Source: Pleurostoma richardsiae
Lineage: Eukaryota; Ascomycota; Sordariomycetes; Calosphaeriales; Pleurostomataceae
DNA length: 64,000 nt
Direction: 5' to 3'
Assembly: GCA_030052745.1 (NCBI GenBank)
Contig: JANBVO010000001.1
Location: 1,798,001 to 1,862,000, forward strand
The number at the start of each line of letters is the position of its first letter. Positions within the stretch are counted from its first letter, which is position 1. Positions 10,850 to 22,082 of this stretch are shown piece after piece. The translations under genes and the position numbers were made by a program. The notes under the pieces are model-generated. The model was not told where the DNA came from and made no database searches. It saw only the letters and a list, made by a program, of their open reading frames with translations.

Positions 10850-12382
10850 ATGTCATTCTCTACAAACATGTCCTGTTCCTCCTCCCTAGGTCTCCGGACG
10901 CAGGACGACAGTGTCGAAGGACTCGCATCCGGAAGCGAGGCACAAGAACGACGTCCTGCAAGACAAAGACGCCATTCCCACTTTACGATGCCCCGGCGGA
11001 AGTCGATAGTGAAGCAGATGATGGAGGGGGAAGAGGCTCTCGTCTTCAAAGTCGACCTATTCCTTACCGAGCTAGAACGACGCCTAGACCTCATCGAGAG
11101 CTACGGCGATATCGCGCTTGACTCCAGCATATCGAGGGCTTACGCGACACTGCAGGCCGTGCGAACACGATGCTCCCAAGTTTCGGAAGAGGTGATCGGG
11201 GAGGGGCGGCGGCGAATCCATGTCATGGTCGAGACGTTGGAGAACGGATACCAAGAGACCCTTGCGGCCGCCGAATCCCTGAGCGAGAAAGCCCGTGTCA
11301 GTGTCGAGCTCCTCGACAACATGCTCTCCGAGTTTGAGGCACAAGCATACAAGCTCCGGTCAAGGGGATTGCAGAACGTTGCGGATGCAGCCGGCATTTT
11401 CATGGACGAGGGCCGCAGGGTGGTCGACGAGGGTACCAAGCGGGCTAGAGAGGTGGTCGAGGAAGGCATTGAGAGGGCCAAACACGCCGCTGAGACTCTC
11501 GAGGAGCATGTGCAGAGAGCGGTTGCACACGCTAGAGAGCGCGGCCTGATCAGCTACGAGGACCTACCTGTGCCGTGGAGGATCAACCCACACATTCTGA
11601 AGGGTTATCGCTTCACGGAGTCGTACTCGGGCTGCATCCGGTCCGCGTTCGGCGTCTCCAACGAGACCGTCAACATATGGTCACACGCCCTCGGCCTGGT
11701 CCTCGTCCTGGCCGTAGCCTTCTACTTCTATCCCACCAGCATGAACTTCTCGGTTAGCACCAACGCGGATGTCTTCATCGCCGCGGTTTTCTTCTTTGCC
11801 GCCTGCCAGTGCCTCATCTGCAGCACCATCTGGCACACCATGAACGCCGTGGCAGATGTCGGCCTCATTTCCACGTTTGCCTGCGTTGACTACACCGGTA
11901 TCTCTCTTCTGGTGGCTGCCTCTATCATGACCACCGAATACACAGCGTTCTACTGCGAGCCATTCAGCCGATACATCTATATGACCGTCACGGCCGTGCT
12001 CGGTGTGGGCGGAGTCATCCTGCCATGGCATCCTCGATTTAACGGACAGGATATGGCCTGGGCAAGAGTTGCCTTCTACGTCGGTCTTGCGACGACCGGC
12101 TTCCTCCCCATCCTGCAGCTGTCCCTAGCGCGGGGTCCCGAGTTTGTGTGGGCCTTTTACTCCCCAATTGCAAAGTCGCTGCTCGTCTACGTTACTGGCG
12201 CCGTCGTCTACGCCAGCAAGATTCCCGAGCGGTGGTGCCCAGGCATGTTCGATTACTTTGGCGGCAGCCACAACCTCTGGCATATCGCAGTTCTTGGGGG
12301 CATCCTGTTCCACTACACGGCCATGCAGGCCTTCTTCGCAGATGCATTCCGAAGAGCAGAGGGGGAGTGCCCCTTGCTTTGA
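10850..12382 (+). CDS. izh3: PAQR / haemolysin III family receptor, Izh3-like
   Basis: A single exon of 510 aa with an excellent CACCATG start. Residues about 55-235 are hydrophilic and helical, ending in a run of amphipathic Ala/Glu/Arg/Val repeats (GRRVVDEGTKRAREVVEEGI). The PAQR domain fills about 240-505. It has the cytosolic lead-in GYRFTESYSGCIRSAFG and NIWSH at the start of TM1. ICSTIWHTMN carries the first metal-binding His, and the last segment carries FGGSHNLWH with the other two. Seven membrane segments can be counted. Yeast Izh proteins are membrane proteins linked to zinc homeostasis and sterol metabolism; the related adiponectin receptors are Zn-dependent ceramidases. The long N-terminal region and total length match yeast Izh3 (543 aa) rather than the short Izh1/2/4. 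Ligand and activity here are inferred. Confidence 0.9.
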   Translation: MSFSTNMSCSSSLGLRTQDDSVEGLASGSEAQERRPARQRRHSHFTMPRRKSIVKQMMEGEEALVFKVDLFLTELERRLDLIESYGDIALDSSISRAYATLQAVRTRCSQVSEEVIGEGRRRIHVMVETLENGYQETLAAAESLSEKARVSVELLDNMLSEFEAQAYKLRSRGLQNVADAAGIFMDEGRRVVDEGTKRAREVVEEGIERAKHAAETLEEHVQRAVAHARERGLISYEDLPVPWRINPHILKGYRFTESYSGCIRSAFGVSNETVNIWSHALGLVLVLAVAFYFYPTSMNFSVSTNADVFIAAVFFFAACQCLICSTIWHTMNAVADVGLISTFACVDYTGISLLVAASIMTTEYTAFYCEPFSRYIYMTVTAVLGVGGVILPWHPRFNGQDMAWARVAFYVGLATTGFLPILQLSLARGPEFVWAFYSPIAKSLLVYVTGAVVYASKIPERWCPGMFDYFGGSHNLWHIAVLGGILFHYTAMQAFFADAFRRAEGECPLL

Positions 12383-12699
12383 AGCACGCCATCACCTTTG
12401 GTGGTAAGCGAAGTCATATACGGCAAGCAGTGTATAGAGGCCATGTTGGTGGCTGTATATATGAAGGAAGGCAATATCATTAATGGTCTATCCATACATC
12501 TGTTGACGGGCAGGAGTGCCAATCCTAGCGACCGCAACTGTCCTGCTTTCCGGTAGTTCCTCGTTGAACAGCCCTTCGGCTTCAGCCGGAAACTTTAAGG
12601 ATCCACGCAGCCTGCTTTACCCCCGTCCCAACGCCAGACGCCTACAAACATATGTTTGTTCTGGAAAAAGTGTCGTGCGCACCTGCCTAATTTCGCACC
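12383..12699. other. Convergent 3' intergenic region
   Basis: This 317-bp spacer lies between the 3' ends of the Izh3-like gene and the cysteine-rich gene. Nothing beyond presumed 3' untranslated sequence is visible. Confidence 0.5.
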
Positions 12700-13444
12700 C
12701 TAGCAGCAAGACATGAAAAGGCCGACCGCAGCAATTCCCGCAGTCATCAAGGCCAGAGTCAACTGCTCCTTTCGCGCCACGGATACCTGAATTGGGATGG
12801 ACGTCGTCGTCGCCGACGTCGACGTCTCGTTGCCCCTACCGTTACCCGGCAACGCTCCCGTCGGAGCCGCCAGCGATATCGTAGCTGATGGCACTGTCAG
12901 GGCGATACTCTCAGTCGCGACAGCCGTCAATGTTGCTGCCGAGGTCAAGGTGATGCCCTCGAACGCTGTCACCGTTATTGATGCTCGCGCTGAGTCTACA
13001 GACGCGGCGGAGAAGTTCGCGGGCAGGGAAAATCCCGCGTTCTGTGCGCATGTCTCTACATCCTCGGCCTGCAGGAAGATGTTAGAGCATGCTGGGCAAG
13101 CTCAGGTGTCTGAACTCACATCAAGACAGCAATACCCAGCGACTGGTGCGCAGTACGTCCCCTTGTCACAGTATCCGCTGTCTTCGCAGCATGTCTAGCC
13201 ACTGGTCAGCTTCCCGCTTGCCGCCGCCGACTAAAGGAGGGGTGAACGGTACCTGTCCCAGGGTCGGGTTATAGCACATCGTGCTATTTGAGTTTCCGCA
13301 CTGGACGGACCCTGTGCCGTATGTCTCCTCGCACGACATCAGGGCCCTCTTGCCCAGGAAGAAGGCTGCCGGGGCATGGTTACGCGGCTCGGTGGCTGTC
13401 ACCAGCGCAGCGCTGACAAAGGAAAGAACGAGTGATGGCCGCAT
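12700..13444 (-). CDS. Small secreted cysteine-rich, GPI-type surface protein
   Basis: Predicted 211 aa in three exons (13444-13253, 13194-13120, 13068-12700), all in phase 0. The introns are 58 and 51 nt. An N-terminal hydrophobic stretch (LVLSFVSAALVTA) is a signal peptide, and KR at residues 32-33 could be a Kex2 site. Ten cysteines lie between residues 38 and 96, including two CC pairs, with the fungal-type core CCEDSGYCDKGTYCAPVAGY. The rest is Ser/Thr/Ala-rich. It ends in a hydrophobic tail (LTLALMTAGIAAVGLFMSCC), consistent with a GPI-attachment signal. The pattern fits fungal GPI-anchored wall or surface proteins of unknown role. An effector or adhesin role is possible but not shown. 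The gene is convergent with the Izh3-like gene. Confidence 0.82.
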
Positions 13445-15271
13445 ATCTGTTTCAAGCTTCTGAGGGCCGGCCGGCGAGATCAGGTGTACCAGCGATGTCG
13501 TTGCTGACAGTTCTGATGCGAGAAGTGAATCGACGAGCAGGGATGACTATAGAGGCCTTGTCGACTTGTATCGGAAAGAAGAGAAGAACTTCAGCTGGTA
13601 AGCATATTAGAAGCAAGCGGGCATCCCGCACTTATTTGTTCGAAGCAGCACATAGAATAAGCTTATAGACATGGGGAACGCAGCATGTTAATTACCCTGT
13701 GGTAAAACAGAGGACTAGAAAAGAATGTTGTTTAAAAGATTGGTTTGGTCCTGAGGGATCAGATGGTCGAAATGCACCCCAAACGTAGACTATGTCCTCG
13801 GCGCTTTGGAAACTACTGCGCCGGATTCTTCAAACTCACAGCCAGGGGTTAGCAAAGACACGGGGTCAGTTAATATTGACTGCCCTGCATACTGACATGC
13901 CAAGCTTAGACCGGACAGCACCCTTTAGACAAGGCGGCCACGTTGCTGGATGTTACATGCAGATGGAATGCTACTCTACTGCCGACGTCTGTGGGCACGG
14001 ACTTTGATATAGGCATCCCTGCTTCTGTCCCGGCGGATCGACCTTGATCGCTGCAGGCTGTCTCCTCTTCGCCGCCGGGCTACCCAAGTGGCGGCAACTC
14101 CTAGGCTGCATCGCAGGTGGCAGATCGCCAGAGAAAGCGCATTGACCTGGAGATTGAAGCGCAGGGAGTGCAATCAACCCAGCGATGCGATTGACAGGCC
14201 GCAGCTAAACGCACGTTGCTGCTTGGCGCTAAAGCCAGGGACACAGAGTAGCCTGTTCAAACTCTTTTTCCAGTTCAGATCGCTCCTACGTGAGCAAGAA
14301 CACTCAGATGAGCTAGTTAGCGGTTTGAAGCCGATCCAGGGATGTCGGGCTCTGGGCTTCTGGGAGGGAGCTAAGTTGGAGAGGGAGTGACAGGTTCCCT
14401 CTGTCTCAGGGGTTACGGTGGAGCTTTGGTGTTGCCGATGGTGTTGCTAAGAGAAAAAAGGGATGATGGTAGGCAAGCAACAACACGCAACATTTAGCTT
14501 TTGTGCTCCCTCATATCGTACAACGCTAACTGACTGGCCCTCCCTAGTGGAGTGAAGGCCTTGGCGATATATCTCTTGCGCATTCCACGCAGGTCGCCGT
14601 GCTTGAACATGGCCTTGCCTTCCCGACCGATGTGCAGCACTGCAGTTGAATTCGAGCCGCAGCCGAGGGCTCCCACCTCTTCCTGCCTTCGTCGTACCTG
14701 CGCAGGTCCATGACCGTCCAAGAGAACCAGATACCAGAGCTGTGTATCCGATCGCATCTGCCTGGTAGATCTTAGGCCATATCTCGCGACGCTGCTTTGG
14801 GAGTGATGAGAGCCTGGTTGCAACACAAGGCCGGGTTATTCTTCCACGAATAGAAGAACTAGGATGACTCCCCCCTGACCGTTTATAACATGCATATAGA
14901 GGTGACTGCAGGCCCTGACTAGAAAACCTGGACAGTTTCTAGGCCTTGAATCTTGCACAACCGCAAGCACAAAATTGCAATCACTAAGAAGGCTCGTATC
15001 TTTTTTGTCTTGGTGCCTAGCAGGACTCCTGCTAGAAAGCAAATCAAGCACCCACGTAGTGAGATCCGAACTCTAGTTTCGACTTCGTGAGACGTGATCG
15101 TGGAACAGTCATCGACTTCGTACATCTGAACTCGCGCGCGACTTTAGCATGGAATAGATCATGGGATGCGGTAGGTCTTGGCTCACCATCAGTTGCATAT
15201 ACATTGTAAACCTGCAGTCTTTGGCGTCTTCATCAGTTCGCTCGCATCCCGAGCCAGGGTCTGCTTTTCCC
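13445..15271. other. Intergenic, no gene seen
   Basis: About 1.8 kb holding the upstream region of the cysteine-rich gene and the downstream region of BUB2. The longest frames are about 100-110 codons, with compositions unlike neighbouring genes and no motif. I see no repeat structure. Confidence 0.5.
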
Positions 15272-16831
15272 TCATTGAGCGTGGACGACGATCTCGGCGT
15301 AGACGTCATCCGGGATCATTTGCAGAGTAGTGATAGTCACACGTTTGATCTCCTCTGCCTTCAGGGCCGGGAAGGATCGTAGCATGTGATTCGGGCTACT
15401 CTAGCGGTCAGTCTCTGCGAGAACGGCTGGCCGCAACTGAGACTGGCTGCTTACCTGGGTGCGTTCATGATCTCCGTCTTATGGAGGATCAGCTGCGCAA
15501 CAATGCACACAATGTTCAGATGCGGCCCGTACGCGAACAAGAAATCCCACAGTCGAAGGACCTCCGGGAGGGGAGGAGTGCAGGCGCAGAGCGTCAGGAC
15601 TGAGGGGAAAGCGTAAATCTCGGCCTTCAGGCCCTTGGACGTCAGGTACAGGCTTAGCTTCGGGTCCACGATTGCCAACACCTTGTCCACGAGGGCCAGG
15701 CCTTTGTGCACCCCGTCCATGGCTCCGCGGATGTAGCCGGGGCACTCCTTAGTCAATAGCTGATGAAAGGCGACAAAGGCCTCGATCTCACTCCGGGCGG
15801 CGTACAGGAACGGCGCCGCAAGGACGTTCATCCCCTGCACGTACGTTCCAGGCTCCGTGGACAGGCTGCTCTCCGATCCCTCAGTGGTGAGGGTGAGAGC
15901 CCTCGCGCGGTGCTTAGCCGCGGGGCTAGAGGTATGAGATTGCGATCCGCTCCCGCTGCCCTTGGTAGTGGTCGAGGGCGTGTCCTGGAGATGCGGCATA
16001 GAGTGCCTACTGCCGGCGGATGCCCCAGCCGCAGCCTCCTTGGCGTCGTGGAGCATCCACGCGGTGGCATTGAGGAGGCGAATCAGGCTGGCTTCGCTGA
16101 CGCGGCGGCGAAACAGGGGGTCGGTTGTCAGGGTGCGAAATGTATCGTTGCGGATCTTGGAGTAAGCGGGGGAGGCGCCGCGGTGGATGAGGTCGAGGTA
16201 GGCGTCAGTGTCGAGGACGGGGGCGTTGAGGAATATGAGCCAGATGTAGATGCGCAGACTCGACTGGCAAGCCATTCATTTAGTCTCAGAAAGACACTGG
16301 TCCAGGAAGATGCTACGAACGCAATTGCGCCCGGGTAGTACTTACCATGCCATCGCTGTCGCTCTTGATGCCGACGTCTGTGACCTTCCACCGGAGGGCT
16401 TCCATGCCACTACTCAGGTCCCCTTCCTCCGGCCCGTCGCGAAAGAGCTTCTCGAGGCTCGTCGCAGTGTACGCGTTAGACCGCCTTGCCGACATACCGA
16501 GCTTGTTTGCGGCCATGGCGCCCATCTGCTGCAGCGTCGGCGCGTCGCTGTTTGCGCGCCCGCGCTGCGGCGAGCGGTGGCTGCTGCTGACATTTCGCCG
16601 CGTCGGCGAGGCAGGGCGCTGCAGCTGAGTCTGGTGCTGGAGTTGCAGCTGCAGCTGCTGTCGCTGCTGGGAAATCAGGGACGGCTGGCTGGCGGCTTTT
16701 GCTCCAAGGTTGTGCGCGGACTGGAGCTTCCGCAGAGCTCGATGCGTCCCTGGCGAAGGCGGGGGGTGCAGCTGCGTCGTCATGGGCGGCGGGAAGGAAG
16801 GGATTGACGCTTCTCTCGACGGACTCGGCAT
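15272..16831 (-). CDS. bub2: Bub2/Cdc16-type TBC GTPase-activating protein
   Basis: Predicted 472 aa in three exons (16831-16346, 16263-15455, 15395-15272), with introns of 82 and 59 nt. Residues 1-140 are low-complexity (Pro-, Ser- and Gln/Leu-rich). The TBC domain starts at the first splice junction (SSLRIYIWLIFLNAPV). It shows the arginine-finger motif IRNDTFR at about 199-205 and the glutamine-finger motif YVQGMN. The Bub2/Cdc16-specific block AEIYAFPSVLTLCACTPPL and LRLWDFLFAYGPHLN follow. A Ser/Thr-rich insertion of about 70 residues separates the two finger motifs. In yeasts this protein with Bfa1/Byr4 is the GAP for the Tem1/Spg1 GTPase at the spindle pole body, restraining mitotic exit and septation. 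That role is inferred from family. The start at 16831 is the first ATG of the frame. Confidence 0.93.
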
Positions 16832-17298
16832 CTTTAAATGAAGACTCTCAAACTATAGTCACAAAAGAGAACATTGAAGAGAGTTGGGGCGACAGTCGTG
16901 AGTTCGATCGAGAGGCGGATGTGGTTTGGCTCGACCTGTCTTTTTACCTAAAACGGGTCAAGCGAGGAGGCTGGTTGGTTGGCTGGGCGAACACGGGCGG
17001 AAAAAGAGACGCGTACTTTTCGCGCTCTCGCGTTTAGAGGCAACAGCCTAGATTCTACTCAGAGAACCGTCACCGACGGGAGAAAAGGCGAAAGAGGGCT
17101 CGGGAGTCACTGGAGATCTCGGAGCAGATCTTGATAGATACGGGAGGCCGAGTCGTAACGGGGTGCAGCACTCCGCGTCTCTGGCCGATCCCGGGCCCCG
17201 ACCTCTTCTTCGGCCCTTGCATTCGGAGCGGAGTGTGGACAGTTGTGGACCGACTCACGGCCCAGCCCCTGTGGCTGGAGGGAGGCTCAACGGGCTTG

Positions 17299-17308
17299 AT
17301 TGGCCAAT
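17299..17308. promoter_or_regulatory. Back-to-back CCAAT boxes (ATTGGCCAAT)
   Basis: A perfect 10-bp palindrome made of two fused CCAAT boxes, 468 bp upstream of the BUB2 start. It could bind a CCAAT-binding complex in either direction. Position and sequence are the only evidence. Confidence 0.35.
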
Positions 17309-19236
17309 GTGGCGGAACAAGGCCCGATATTAATCCGATCACGTCAGCCTCAGAGCCCCGCCGGTTCAGGGATCCGACCTCACACAAACGCGCAATGAAA
17401 GTGATCGAGTCAAGGACTCATCACCCACAGTGTGATGACGTCCTCACCCCCATAGGGGGCATCCACAACGATTTTGGGGGAAGTGGGATCTTCTGCCCCT
17501 TCTTCGGTGAGCTCAGCGTGACCCGCAGACTCGACAGAGGGGGATTATCCGATGCCATTTGTCCTGTGTTACGCCATCGGTTCTGCTCATTGCTGAGATC
17601 GCAAGCCGTGGTGTGAAGAGGCTTGCATGCCATGACCGACAAGAAAAGGGGAAAGGCTTGCTTCCACGACGGGCCAAGAGCTCGCGTGCTCTATTACGAG
17701 AGAGCTTTTCCTCCCCCCCTCCGTTCCTATCGGCGACTCTGCAGAGGACCGCGGTTCTGTCGACCAGAGAGGTGTGGAGGCCGAGATCACATCAAAATGT
17801 TCCGCGATTGCACCATCGCCCCTGGGCCCTCTGATTGGCTGCCTCGGCGACCCTGCCCCGGAGTGGCTGCACGCCTCGTCCGGCTTTTCAAGGGCCGCTT
17901 GCTTGGCTTGCCTTGGGGGGGCCTTGGTACTTGACGTCGAGACTCTGACCTCCCTCTCCCGAGGAGGTAGCTTCTCCGGCCACGCCGTGTGACGCGGCTG
18001 CTGGGAAATTGTTTGTTGTCGGCGTGTGCATGGCTCTCCAGACATGGAGAGGGCGCTAGCACAAAGCTGATTGTCTCCCCGAGGCATGTCTTACGTTGTA
18101 CATGAGCATGGGCAGCCCGTGGGCGGGCAGAGCCTTGTCTGTGGGCAGTTTCGGTGCCACAAACCAGCCCGTGGCCTCACGGTCTGCCCCGGCCGTTTGG
18201 GCTTCGGGACGTGTTCTCGAAGATGCCTAGGCACACCACCTACGTATTTCTGTCTTAACCTTTGATGATTTGCAGGAGCACGCTGCTTTCGGGTAGTTCC
18301 CGAGGCTTCTCCAGCTAGATGGGTCGCCCTTGATCCACCAGACCCATCTAACAAGTGAAGCGCCGCGAAATCGCCATCGCAAAGATGGAGATCTGATAGT
18401 CGCTTATCAAATCTGTCCGTCCCCTTTGGAACGCGCGGCGCCAACTTCTACAAGCTCCAAAAAGTGCTTGCCGCTGCTAGGCTTTGACGGGCAAGGTTCC
18501 GATCACGCAATCAGCCATTAGACTGTCGAATCAACCCTTCCTGGCTTCAAGACTTGCTGAATATCTATCATGTCCCAATACGTCCATCTCAACCGCAGAA
18601 AGCAGTCTTTCGCCATTTGACTGTCTTCTGCTGCCATTCTCGATAGACTCGGTGTGCATATTGCGTTTTGAGGATCATCAGCGCCTCCATTCTATGACGT
18701 TCCTGCGATCTTGAGCGTCACATTTGAGATCTTTTCATAGACAGTACACACTTCGGCGAGTCTTACATGCCAGATATAGACGCGGGCGTTGCTAAGAGCG
18801 GCTTGGTTACTGACAACTCGAGCAAACCGGCGGTAGCTAAAAGCCCATCCATTAGCTCGGCTTCTATTAGCAAGAGATCCTGGACGAGATTCTCAGGACG
18901 ATCTAGTCTCATCACCATCCAGGCCTTTGAAGATTTTACTACCAGCGCCACCAGTTCTTCGCGGATTGCGACATTACAGTAGATCATTGGTTTGAGACAT
19001 CAGCATCATATCTAGAGGCAAAGCCCTCGCATTCAAAAGTCTCTCAGCCACCGGGGAGACCACCATCTCAGGTTGCTTTTTGTCAAAGCTGAAGTGGACT
19101 GCAAGCGAGATAGCCAGTACGGCCTATCACAAGCTGCTGTCCTGCATCCCGCTTCTGGGACCCCCTGCTCCCACGCTTCCCCTTCGTGGGATACTACCGT
19201 GGAACTGGGACTGCCACATTTAGGTCGCTGATCTGG

Positions 19237-19243
19237 TATAAAT
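19237..19243 (+). promoter_or_regulatory. TATA box of the sulfate permease gene
   Basis: TATAAAT lies 145 bp upstream of the ATG at 19388, a plausible core-promoter distance for a strongly regulated permease gene. Confidence 0.4.
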
Positions 19244-19387
19244 CCCCTGTCCGCAACCCAGTCGGCCGATACCTGATCACTACCTCAACTCACGCGGATA
19301 TCGTGACTTGCGCTCTCTGCGTCGGCCATCGTCCCATTCACATCACCTCTCTGCGACCCTCCGGCGTCCGACCTTGGCATCTTCACA

Positions 19388-22082
19388 ATGTCGAGAAAGA
19401 CAGCGAGCAAAATCGGCCACGGCCTGGCCAAGGGTTTGGGGATCAAGCTCCAGAGCAACGATCCCTACATCGACGAGGTTACCAGGGGAGAGTCTGTTCT
19501 CTCCATGCAGACCACCGACACCTTTGTCGAAGAACAGCCGACGACACTCGAGTTCCTATCGCAATTCATCCCTACCCGTCGACATGTCATAGACTACATC
19601 CTGTCCCTATTTCCCTTCCTCCACTGGATCACTCGCTATAACGCACAGTGGCTTATCGGAGACCTCGTTGCAGGTTTGTCACCCCGCTTACGCCAGGAAT
19701 ATCTTGCTCAATACTGATTTGCCTGCAGGAATCACCATCGGAGCTGTTGTCGTCCCTCAGAGCATGGCTTACGCTGGACTCGCCAACCTCGATCCCCAGT
19801 TCGGTCTCTACTCGTCATTCATGGGTGTGCTCATCTACTGGTTCTTTGCTACTTCCAAGGATATCACCATCGGAGTAAGTGTCTACTGCAATCGCTCAAT
19901 AATGGCCATAGCTGACCCCAGCAGCCTGTTGCTGTCATGTCCACAGTGACAGGAAACGTGGTTGCCGAACTGGCGGACAAACTCCCCGATGTTCCGGCTC
20001 ACTTCGTTGCGTCCGCTCTCGCCATCCTTGCCGGTTCTATCGTCTTGTTCATCGGCCTTATTAGGTGTGGTTGGATTGTCGACATGATTTCTCTGACTGC
20101 GTTGTCGGCATTCATGACAGGGTCAGCCCTGAACATCGCGATGGGCCAGATTCCGACGATGATGGGAGTATCCTTTCCGAAGCCTTATACCACGAGAGAT
20201 GCTACCTATCTGGTCTTCATCCACTTCTGGAAGTATATCGGCACCGCTACTCTCGATGCTGCCATGGGATTGACGGCTTTGGCGATGCTGTATCTCATTC
20301 GCAGCGTCTGTAGCTATTCGGCAAAGCGCTGGAAGCAGCATCAGAGGCTTTTCTTCTTTCTCTCTACGCTGAGAACTGTCTTCGTTATCTTACTCTACAC
20401 CATGATCAGCTGGCTCGTCAACAGACACCATCGCAAGAAGCCTCTGTTCAAGATCTTGAAGACTGTGCCCAGAGGTAAGATTGCTTTCCACATTTCAGGA
20501 ACTTCCACCACTAACGTGTCGCTTAGGATTCAAGAATGCCGAGGTGCCGATGCTTACGAAGACGATGGCTAGAGAGATTGCCTCGTACCTGCCAGCTTCA
20601 GTGATCGTTCTTCTCATCGAGCATATTGCCATCTCGAAGTCCTTTGGAAGAGTCAACAATTACACGATCAACCCCTCGCAAGAGATGGTCGCCATCGGAG
20701 TCACCAATGTCCTTGCCCCTTTCTTGGGCGGTTATCCCGCGACTGGATCCTTCAGCCGTACCGCCATCAAGTCCAAAGCCGGCGTCAGGACGCCATTTGC
20801 TGGTGTCATCACGGCAATTGTTGTTCTTCTGGCTATCTACGCTCTACCGGCAGTGTTCTTCTACATTCCCAACGCCTCTCTGGCCGGAGTCATCATCCAC
20901 GCTGTGGGTGACTTGATCACACCGCCCAACACTGTTTATCAGTTCTGGCGAATTTCTCCCTTCGAAGTCCTCATCTTCTTCGTGGGAGTCTTCGTCACGG
21001 TTTTCAGTTCGATCGAGAACGGAATTTATTGCACGATCTCCATCTCGGCCGCGATGCTTCTCTTCCGAATCTTGAAGGCCAAGGGCACTTTCCTCGGCCG
21101 TGTCAAGGTTCACTCCGTCCTGGATGACCATGTGATTGGTGATGACCGCGGACAGCTGGGCGAATATGGCACCCTTGGCGGATCCGCAAGTGACAACCCT
21201 ACTGCTCGAAACATCTTCATTCCGATAGACCACGGCGACGGCTCAAACCCGGAGATCGAGCTGGAGAACCCGTACCCGGGCATCTTCATCTATCGCTTCT
21301 CGGAAGGGTTCACCTACCCCAATGCCAGTCATGCGCTCGAATACCTTACGAGTTACATCTTCAAGCGTACGCGGCGCACGAATTTGAACCATTTCGAACG
21401 CCCCGGTGACCGTCCCTGGAATGACCCTGGCCCGTCTCGCCGCCAGCTGAAGAAGGCTGCCGCCGGCGATGTGTCAGCGCTTGGCGTGGACCCCAACCTC
21501 CCGACGCTCAAGGCTATCATTCTCGACTTCAGCTCCGTGAACAATGTCGATATTACATCTGTCCAGCAGCTCATCGACGTCCGCAATCAGCTTGACAGGT
21601 ATGCTTCTCCCGATGTTGTAGACTGGCACATCGCATGCATCTACAGCCGGTGGACGAAGCGTGCTCTTGCCTCGGCTGGCTTCGGATATCCGGCGCAACG
21701 CCCAGATGGTTTGCATCACCGCTGGAAGTCGATCTTCAGTGTCGCGGAGATCGGCGGCTCTGACTCCGCCGCTGCCGTCGCCGAGCAGGAGATCAACGAG
21801 AAGGAGCTGGAGAGTCGACGCAGTCGGGTCGCCCACCCTTCGGACGTTGAGGAAGGTATTCAGAGGACGGGCTCGGGCAGCGGGTCGTCTGAGGAGGAGG
21901 AGGAGATCAAGCCGGCAGCGGAGGGAGTCGTCAAGGCCAGGAAACAGAAGGCTGTGGCCGTGCACGGCCTCAATCGCCCGCTGTTCCACATGGACCTTAC
22001 CAGCGCCTTGCAGGCGGCCATCGCCAACGTGGAGGCGAGGAACGAGGTCCGGCCTGATGGTGAGCCTACCACCTCGGGTTAA
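19388..22082 (+). CDS. Sulfate permease (SulP/SLC26, SUL1/2 type)
   Basis: Predicted 845 aa in four exons (19388-19673, 19729-19874, 19925-20474, 20527-22082). Introns of 55, 50 and 52 nt keep frame throughout. The SulP transport domain begins after about residue 70 with RYNAQWLIGDLVAG, then VVVPQSMAYAGLA, FATSKDITIGPVAVMST and PATGSFSRTAIKSKAG, with 10-12 membrane segments. A STAS domain occupies about 565-735 (NPYPGIFIYRFSEGF; ILDFSSVNNVDITSVQQL). The tail is acidic and low-complexity. Members import sulfate by proton symport at the plasma membrane and feed cysteine synthesis. In filamentous fungi the genes are normally controlled by sulfur-repression bZIP factors, but no such site was found here by eye. 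The length is normal for the family. It cannot be assigned to one of the two Neurospora permeases from sequence alone. Confidence 0.95.

Larger units (their letters stand above)
16832..19387. other. Intergenic between BUB2 and the sulfate permease
   Basis: About 2.6 kb between divergent genes. It holds back-to-back CCAAT boxes at 17299-17308 and a TATA word at 19237-19243. Frames of 161 aa (17131-17616, plus) and 166 aa (18087-17587, minus) are open but show no family feature. I did not find a clear Cys3-type (ATGRYRYCAT) site by eye. Confidence 0.45.
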
